From: an uncultured Bacilli bacterium
GTDB lineage: Bacteria > Bacillota_I > Bacilli_A > RFN20 > CAG-826
Assembly (NCBI GenBank): GCA_934162685.1
Contig: CAKPJO010000052.1
Span: 1 to 9,969, forward strand
Length of the DNA: 9,969 nucleotides
Reading direction: 5' to 3'
This document shows, piece after piece, positions 5,552-9,969 of this stretch. Under the pieces are notes generated by a model. That model was not told the DNA's origin, searched no databases, and saw only the letters and a list, made by a program, of their open reading frames with translations. The position numbers and the translations under genes were made by a program. Each line of letters begins with the position of its first letter. Within the stretch, counting starts at the first letter, position 1.

Positions 5552-6550
5552 ATGAAATGTTGTATTTTAGGATCAGGAACTTGGGGAAGTGCTTTGGCAC
5601 AAGTACTAAGTGACAATGGACAAGATGTAATTATATATGGACGTGGCATTGAAGAAGTTAATGATATTAATCTTAATCATGTTAATAGCAAGTATTTTGG
5701 TGATGATGTTAAGTTATCTGCAAATATTATTGCCACTAATGATATTAGTGTGGCAGTTAAAGAGGCTAACATAATTATTGTTGCAGTACCATCTATTGCT
5801 TATCGTGACGTGTTAAATAAGATGAAACCATATATAATGGGTAAACCATATATAGTTTCTGTGGCAAAAGGGTTTGATCCGAAAACATTACATAGAATGT
5901 CTGATGTGGTTCGTGAAATTATTCCAAATTCTATGCGCCAAGAAGTTGTTTCACTTATTGGACCAGGACACGCAGAAGAAGTTATAGTAAGAAAACTTAC
6001 TTGTATTACTTCGACATGTGTTGATGAAGATGCTGCAAAATATATTCAAATGGCATTTTCTAATAATTATTTAAGAGTTTATGTTCAAACAGATGAAGTA
6101 GGTGCTGAGATTGGCGCAGCCATCAAAAACACCATTGCAATTGCGGCTGGCATATTACAAGGGTTAGGTATGGGTGATAATGCTAAAGCAGCATTAGTGA
6201 CACGTGGACTAATAGAAATGATTAAACTCGGAACATTTTTTGGCGGAAAAGAAAAAACATTCTTAGGACTTACAGGTATTGGCGATTTAATGGTAACTTG
6301 TAATTCACATTTTTCTCGTAATTTCCAAGCTGGGTTAGAAATTGGAAAAGCAAATAGCGCTAAAGAGTTTTTAAAAAATAATACTAAAACGGTTGAAGGT
6401 ATAAGAACGACAGAAGTTTTATATGAAATTGGTATAAAAAATAATATTGAATTACCAATCGTTAGTGCAATCTATGATGTGCTTTATAAAGATGTTGCTC
6501 CTAAAGACGCTCTAGTTAATTTAATGAATCGAAAATTAAAGAAAGAATAA
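5552..6550 (+). CDS. gpsA: NAD(P)-dependent glycerol-3-phosphate dehydrogenase
   Basis: A 332-aa cytoplasmic enzyme that reduces dihydroxyacetone phosphate to sn-glycerol-3-phosphate, the backbone for membrane phospholipids. The Rossmann fold opens directly with G7-S-G-T-W-G-S-A. K106 in VSVAKG, G137-P-G-H-A-E-E, the catalytic lysine K192 in GAAIKNT, T241-G-I-G-D245 and R256-N257 are all in their expected places. The ATG at 5552 is chosen because the nucleotide-binding strand begins at residue 2, as in homologues, and AAGGTGA (5541-5547) precedes it. In-frame GTG 5525 and ATG 5537 lie upstream but without a ribosome-binding site. The family's common GPSH is GPGH here, a tolerated-looking change. 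It stands without its frequent neighbour der; a flavin-reductase-like gene follows after 59 bases. Confidence 0.97.
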   Translation: MKCCILGSGTWGSALAQVLSDNGQDVIIYGRGIEEVNDINLNHVNSKYFGDDVKLSANIIATNDISVAVKEANIIIVAVPSIAYRDVLNKMKPYIMGKPYIVSVAKGFDPKTLHRMSDVVREIIPNSMRQEVVSLIGPGHAEEVIVRKLTCITSTCVDEDAAKYIQMAFSNNYLRVYVQTDEVGAEIGAAIKNTIAIAAGILQGLGMGDNAKAALVTRGLIEMIKLGTFFGGKEKTFLGLTGIGDLMVTCNSHFSRNFQAGLEIGKANSAKEFLKNNTKTVEGIRTTEVLYEIGIKNNIELPIVSAIYDVLYKDVAPKDALVNLMNRKLKKE

Positions 6551-6571
6551 TAGATATATACAGCTGGTTAA

Positions 6572-6580
6572 TGATAAAAT
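6572..6580 (+). promoter_or_regulatory. Possible extended -10 before the flavin-reductase-like gene
   Basis: TGA followed by TAAAAT (6575-6580) repeats the motif seen before the 205-aa gene and lies 30 bases before the start codon. There is no recognisable -35. There is also no terminator after gpsA, so read-through from gpsA is equally possible. Confidence 0.35.
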
Positions 6581-6609
6581 ATTAGTGTGAAAATTGGAGG
6601 GTATTATAT

Positions 6610-7539
6610 ATGAAGGATTTTAAAGAAATAAGAATTGTTGATAATTTTTATCAATCATCTGCTTTTTTTCCAATGCCATTAACACTTATTGGCACATTAG
6701 ATGAAAAAGGAGAAAAAACAAGCTTCGGTGCTTATTCATTGATTTTTCCTTACTATATTGCTGGTAAAAATTATTATGCTATGATTCTTGAGTGTCGTAA
6801 TTCGTCTAACACTTGTAAGGGACTATTAAGATACGGAAAATGCACGATTAATTTTTTACCTTATAGCAAAAAGAACTTTGCTCATCATGTTGATATGGGA
6901 TTTCCAGGAGATACTCCAGAAGAAAAAATTAAAAATCTAAAATTTCATCCAGTAGATTCTTTATCTAAAGAATTAGATCCAATTGGTAATTACCCTAAAG
7001 TGTTAGCGGAAGCTCTTCAAGTTATGGAATGCACATGGGTTAAAGAACTAGATGGAGCGGAAAATGATAAAGTTTTAGAAGAATATAATGGGCCTTATCA
7101 TAACTTTAATGGAATTACGTCAAAATATGGCGCACATTTTATTTTAAAAATTGATCATATAATTTTAAAAGATAAATACCAACAAGCATTAATTAATGGT
7201 GTGAATAGAGGAAATTTTTGCCCTTTACCTACAAATTGGGGATATCGTGATTCGAAAAATTTCTGGTGTTCAAAATATCATAAACCAGATGCAGTTGGTA
7301 TTCCAAACCGTGAGGTTGACCTATCTTCTTTGCAATATGCAGCAAAAAGATTAAACACAGATGTTACTTTTACTGATGGTGCTTTAAAGATGTTAGTAAA
7401 AGTACCACGTCCATTTTTAAAACTAGTTTTGCAAGGATGCGTTGATTGGGCGAATAAAAATAATTGCAAGGTCATCACTGAAAAAGAAATGGCAATTATT
7501 AATGATAAAAGATCAAAAGACAAAAAGAATAGTAAATAA
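6610..7539 (+). CDS. Flavin-reductase-like protein with C-terminal PCP_red-like domain
   Basis: A 309-aa protein. Residues about 15-190 resemble the FMN-binding split barrel of the flavin reductase/flavoredoxin family: PMPLTLIGTLDEKG (21-34), SFGAYSLIFP (38-47), ECRNSSNTCKGLL (61-73) and CTINFLP (78-84). Such proteins bind FMN and reduce flavin or a partner substrate; no partner is evident. The last 55 residues (about 252-305: F254, A258-L259, V264-P265, W280-A281, I289-T290) resemble the small PCP_red domain of the light-independent protochlorophyllide reductase family and some redox proteins. In between is a linker region with several Cys (204, 220) and Trp (210, 219). That second assignment is from motif memory. 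GGAGGG at 6596-6601 fixes the start. A terminator follows at 7561. Confidence 0.85.
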   Translation: MKDFKEIRIVDNFYQSSAFFPMPLTLIGTLDEKGEKTSFGAYSLIFPYYIAGKNYYAMILECRNSSNTCKGLLRYGKCTINFLPYSKKNFAHHVDMGFPGDTPEEKIKNLKFHPVDSLSKELDPIGNYPKVLAEALQVMECTWVKELDGAENDKVLEEYNGPYHNFNGITSKYGAHFILKIDHIILKDKYQQALINGVNRGNFCPLPTNWGYRDSKNFWCSKYHKPDAVGIPNREVDLSSLQYAAKRLNTDVTFTDGALKMLVKVPRPFLKLVLQGCVDWANKNNCKVITEKEMAIINDKRSKDKKNSK

Positions 7540-7560
7540 TTATTAAAATTACTAAAAAAT

Positions 7561-7605
7561 GGTATGTATTTTGCTGATAAAAAGTAAAAACATGCCTTTT
7601 TATTT
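7561..7605 (+). terminator. Intrinsic terminator after the flavin-reductase-like gene
   Basis: GGTATGT (7561-7567) pairs with ACATGCC (7590-7596) with one G-U pair. ATTTT and AAAA stretches extend the stem inward, and TTTTTATTT follows. It lies 21 bases after the stop codon. Confidence 0.7.
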
Positions 7606-7695
7606 CTGCTTTTTTGTCAATATAAAACTCATGGAAAAAATTGGATGATAACAAATATGGCATTTATGTTAGTCTTTTTCCAAGAGGTGATATAT

Positions 7696-8427
7696 ATGAA
7701 AAAGAAATTTTTTCTATTTATGATGCTGTTATTATCAGGATGTAATTCTAATTCAGTTACTTCAGGTATTACAAATTCAAGTAGTGTTAGTAATTCTAAC
7801 AGTGTTAGTGTTGAAGATAATTCCTCAATACCATCTTCTATTACAACATCGAATAATAACAATAGTGTAACATATAGTTCAAGCGAAACTATAAAATTTA
7901 ACCGCAAAATCAGGGTGTATTTAAATCCATCTGTGCAAACATGGAATAAATACGTGGATAACCTAGGCACGGAAGCAGAACATATGAATAATATTGCACA
8001 ATATTTATATAATGAATTAAAACAATATAATTTTTTAGAAGTAAAAGCTAATTTATCTTATAAATCATTACAAGAATCAGTTTTAGAAAGTAATACTTTT
8101 AATTCGGATATTCATTTTGCTTTACATTCTAATGCGGGTGGTGGCAGAGGTAGTGAAATATTTACAATATCATCATATGAATTTTCTAATACTATTTATA
8201 ATGATTTTTTGAGCTTAGGCGATTTTAAAAGGCGTGGGGTTAAAAATGGCTCTACGCTATATGAGATAAAAAATTCAAAAGCTAAAGATAAAGCATTAAT
8301 GGAAATATTGTTTCATGATAATGCTTTGGAAGCAAGATTTATTGTAAATAATGAAGAAAGAATTGCGCGTCAATTTGCAGAATCAATTGTTAAACATATC
8401 TATACTAGTTATGGTAATAAAAATTAA
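7696..8427 (+). CDS. Lipoprotein with N-acetylmuramoyl-L-alanine amidase (Amidase_3)-like domain
   Basis: A 243-aa exported lipoprotein. The lipobox L13-S-G-C16 ends a 15-residue signal peptide. A Ser/Asn/Thr-rich linker (about 17-65) would span the wall to a domain at 70-238. That domain matches Amidase_3 enzymes, zinc hydrolases that cut the link between muramic acid and the stem peptide: G91-T-E93 (second ligand), H144-S-N-A (third ligand), R151-G-S-E, R179-R-G-V-K and E203-I-L-F-H-D-N with the catalytic Glu. The first ligand, normally a His in a D-P-G-H motif, is absent; the strand reads VYLNPSVQ (74-81). The ATG at 7696 has GAGGTGA five bases before it and directly precedes the signal peptide; an upstream ATG at 7645 does not fit. 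Transcribed alone; promoter unclear. Confidence 0.85.
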   Translation: MKKKFFLFMMLLLSGCNSNSVTSGITNSSSVSNSNSVSVEDNSSIPSSITTSNNNNSVTYSSSETIKFNRKIRVYLNPSVQTWNKYVDNLGTEAEHMNNIAQYLYNELKQYNFLEVKANLSYKSLQESVLESNTFNSDIHFALHSNAGGGRGSEIFTISSYEFSNTIYNDFLSLGDFKRRGVKNGSTLYEIKNSKAKDKALMEILFHDNALEARFIVNNEERIARQFAESIVKHIYTSYGNKN

Positions 8428-8439
8428 CACTTCATTAAT

Positions 8440-8463
8440 TGATTTTCAAATCACTTGTTTTTT
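8440..8463 (+). terminator. Weak possible terminator after the lipoprotein gene
   Basis: TGATT (8440-8444) pairs with AATCA (8449-8453), and six T residues (8458-8463) follow after a four-base gap. The stem is short and AT-rich, so read-through into the kinase operon is possible. Confidence 0.3.
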
Positions 8464-8478
8464 GAACTAATAATGTTT

Positions 8479-8498
8479 ATTATTACTATAGTAATAAT
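8479..8498. promoter_or_regulatory. Perfect 20-bp palindrome overlapping a likely -10 box
   Basis: ATTATTACTATAGTAATAAT reads identically on both strands. Its centre contains TATAGT (8487-8492), a five-of-six -10 box, with TTGAAC (8462-8467) 19 bases upstream as a poor -35. It lies 37 bases before the kinase gene, the first of three coupled genes. A dimeric repressor bound here would block this promoter. The regulator is not in the window. Confidence 0.5.
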
Positions 8499-8535
8499 TT
8501 TTAAAATTATATAGTTTATAGGAGAAGTGAAATAG

Positions 8536-9384
8536 ATGATTTGTAAAATTGCTAATGAAATAATTGAATTCAAGTTATTAGATCATTCTATTTTACTTAA
8601 TTCATTAGAAAAATACGTTGTAAGCGATATGAAACCAAATTTTCAAATTGCTGTTAATTGTGTTGATGATGTAATACCTATTGGTAAACTTCTTAATAAG
8701 ACTAAATTTTATGATATTTATGAAGTTAATAATCAAATTATTCAAATGCAAAAAAATGAGCAGACTGGTAAATATTATGCAAGAATTTTGTATGATATTC
8801 AAAACACCATTATTGAAATATGCCAAGATGACATTAACAAGATGGCTAATGACGAGTATCTCTTAACACAATACGTTTTCCCATGGTTTATTATGAAAAA
8901 ACATAAAGCTATTTGGATGCATGGATCTTCAATTTTGTTTAATAGTAAAGCAATACTATTTAGCGCACCATCGGGAGTAGGCAAGTCAACGCATACTAGA
9001 CTTTGGAAACAATATGTTCCTAATATTGAACATATAAATGATGATAAAAACATCATAATTTTCCAAAATAATCAATTGACTTTATATGGTAATCCATGGA
9101 GTGGCAAACATCAAATTGATTCGAATATTTCTGCTCCATTAGTGGCAATTGTTTTCTTATATCAAAGTAAAGAAAATAAAATCGTTAAATTATCAAAAAA
9201 AGAAGCTTTTCTTAAGATATTTAAACAAGTTATTCAGCCATTTGATAAAAGCGTTATTGATGATTGGAATGATATAACTGATGAATTATTAAAATTGCCA
9301 ATTTATGAATTAGGATGTAATATATCGGTGGATGCTGTTAATCTTATTAAAAAGACATTGGAGGAAGAAGTTTATGAAAATTAG
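8536..9384 (+). CDS. HPr kinase-like (HprK-related) P-loop kinase
   Basis: A 282-aa soluble protein with an HprK-type kinase domain in its C-terminal half. Seen are M128-H-G-S-S, the P-loop A144-P-S-G-V-G-K150-S-T, H167-I-N-D169-D170-K as acidic active-site residues, and G185-N-P-W-S-G-K191. The N-terminal 120 residues are a separate divergent domain. True HprK phosphorylates a serine on HPr and has a different N-terminal domain, so this belongs to the HprK-related group found beside peptide-modification genes; homologues in some lasso-peptide clusters phosphorylate the precursor's C-terminal serine. The target here is unknown. AGGAG (8520-8524) lies eleven bases upstream. The last 11 bases overlap the PqqD-like gene, so translation is coupled. 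A palindrome at 8479 may control the set. Confidence 0.9.
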   Translation: MICKIANEIIEFKLLDHSILLNSLEKYVVSDMKPNFQIAVNCVDDVIPIGKLLNKTKFYDIYEVNNQIIQMQKNEQTGKYYARILYDIQNTIIEICQDDINKMANDEYLLTQYVFPWFIMKKHKAIWMHGSSILFNSKAILFSAPSGVGKSTHTRLWKQYVPNIEHINDDKNIIIFQNNQLTLYGNPWSGKHQIDSNISAPLVAIVFLYQSKENKIVKLSKKEAFLKIFKQVIQPFDKSVIDDWNDITDELLKLPIYELGCNISVDAVNLIKKTLEEEVYEN

Positions 9385-9640
9385 TGATAAGTTTATTTTA
9401 AAAGTAATTGATGATGAAAAAATGTTAATTCCTGTTAAGCATGATTATGCTAGTACGCAAAAGATTATTAATTTAAATGATACTAGTTTTTACATTTATT
9501 CTTCAATAAAAAACGGACTAAGTGAAGAACAAATAATATCTAAAATGATGGAAGAATATGAAGTTGATAAAGATACATTAACTAAAGACGTACATAATTT
9601 ATTAAAACAATTTATTGAATTAGGTGTAATTGATGAATAG
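9374..9640 (+). CDS. PqqD-like peptide-binding protein
   Basis: An 88-aa protein of the PqqD family, the winged-helix-like RiPP recognition element that binds the leader of a precursor peptide and hands it to a modifying enzyme. The family pattern is clear: an N-terminal beta part (about 1-30), then L34-N-D-T-S-F-Y-I-Y with the following helix (about 36-46), G48-L-S-E-E-Q-I-I, and a last helix leading to L83-G-V-I. The start at 9374 is supported by GGAGG (9360-9364) inside the kinase gene, nine bases upstream; a longer reading from 9332 would overlap the kinase needlessly. It overlaps the kinase by 11 bases and the peptidase by 8. No radical-SAM partner or precursor lies in the window. Confidence 0.9.
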   Translation: MKISDKFILKVIDDEKMLIPVKHDYASTQKIINLNDTSFYIYSSIKNGLSEEQIISKMMEEYEVDKDTLTKDVHNLLKQFIELGVIDE

Positions 9641-9969
9641 TATTACTCAACTTGTTGAAGTGATGAATACTGCATTTGACCAAAATCTTAAATTTGAAAT
9701 GCCTGTTAATGGAACATCAATGCTTCCTTTTATTCATGCTGGTGATTTAGTAATGTTAGATAAAATTTCTAATCATCAAATAAAAAAGGGAGATGTTGTG
9801 CTTTATAAAAGAGAAAATGGGCAATATGTTTTGCATCGTATTCATAGCATTAAAGACGGAATGTTAGTAATGTTAGGGGATAATCAATTAAAATTAGAAA
9901 AAAATATTGCTTATAATCAACTATTAGCAAAAATGATTTCTTATAAAACTAAGAAAAAGGATGTAAGTG
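9633..9969 (+). CDS. S26-type signal peptidase-like protease, cut by window end
   Basis: The first 112 residues are visible with no stop before the edge. The catalytic serine motif G27-T-S29-M-L-P is followed by G53-D-V-V-L-Y, then Y65-V-L-H68-R-I and L81-G-D83-N. H68 takes the place of the lysine of bacterial LepB, as in SipW and archaeal/ER-type signal peptidases, giving a Ser-His type enzyme. Unlike those enzymes, there is no membrane helix before the serine: residues 1-26 are polar, so the protein looks soluble unless a helix follows beyond the edge. AGGTG (9622-9626) sits six bases before the ATG, and the first 8 bases overlap the PqqD-like gene. In this setting it may cleave a leader peptide; that is inference. 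Confidence 0.88.
   Translation, partial: MNSITQLVEVMNTAFDQNLKFEMPVNGTSMLPFIHAGDLVMLDKISNHQIKKGDVVLYKRENGQYVLHRIHSIKDGMLVMLGDNQLKLEKNIAYNQLLAKMISYKTKKKDVS

Noticed and set aside
5963..5983. GPGH instead of GPSH in GpsA as a sign of altered function
   Set aside because: The catalytic lysine, Asp and Arg-Asn are intact and this position varies between lineages, so ordinary divergence is enough.
7645..7695. Longer lipoprotein starting at ATG 7645
   Set aside because: It would put 17 residues before a complete lipoprotein signal peptide, and the ribosome-binding site belongs to the ATG at 7696.
7696..8427. Amidase-like lipoprotein as part of the kinase-PqqD-peptidase locus
   Set aside because: A 108-base gap with a possible terminator and a palindrome-promoter separates them, and no shared function is evident.
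8473..8514. A 13-residue plus-strand reading frame before the kinase gene, considered as a precursor peptide
   Set aside because: It has no ribosome-binding site, is pure AT-rich hydrophobic sequence overlapping the palindrome, and ends in the leader of the kinase gene.

Overview
The window is very AT-rich bacterial DNA with strong AGGAGG/AGGTG ribosome-binding sites, TG-extended -10 boxes, tight operons and a lipoprotein signal, which suggests a low-GC Bacillota genome. An uncultured gut member of the Bacilli/Erysipelotrichia is my best guess, but this is inference and no rRNA is present. All eleven stop codons visible for complete genes are TAA or TAG, yet tryptophan is encoded by TGG in full-length family proteins, so the standard bacterial code applies. 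A peptidoglycan-amidase-like lipoprotein argues for a walled cell rather than a true mycoplasma.

Layout. (1) 33-1744, plus strand: an unrecognised 446-aa protein, then a small cupin. (2) 1804-2424, plus strand: a RimL-like GNAT acetyltransferase with its own promoter and a structured leader. (3) 2401-4299, minus strand: a metal-efflux operon. A promoter, a yybP-ykoY-type manganese riboswitch and an intrinsic terminator control mntP and, 12 bases after it, a CaCA-family cation exchanger. (4) 4330-4698, plus strand: an inverted repeat, a promoter and a 90-aa minimal GNAT protein. (5) 4691-5345, minus strand: an unrecognised 205-aa protein, tail-to-tail with the small GNAT. (6) 5417-7605, plus strand: an orphan terminator, gpsA (glycerol-3-phosphate dehydrogenase), and a flavin-reductase-like protein with a second C-terminal domain, closed by a terminator. 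(7) 7696-8427, plus strand: a lipoprotein with an Amidase_3-like domain. (8) 8479 to the right edge, plus strand: a perfect 20-bp palindrome followed by three translationally coupled genes for an HPr-kinase-like protein, a PqqD-like protein and a soluble-looking S26-type signal peptidase, the last cut off by the window end.

How it fits together. Region 3 reads as a self-contained manganese-responsive export module. Region 8 is the most promising for an undescribed system. PqqD-like proteins bind peptide leaders, HprK-like kinases occur in some lasso-peptide clusters, and a peptidase completes the set, so this looks like the left part of a peptide-modification (RiPP-like) locus. Its precursor and further enzymes, if they exist, would lie to the right of the window. 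No tRNA, rRNA, CRISPR array, insertion sequence or phage gene was seen.
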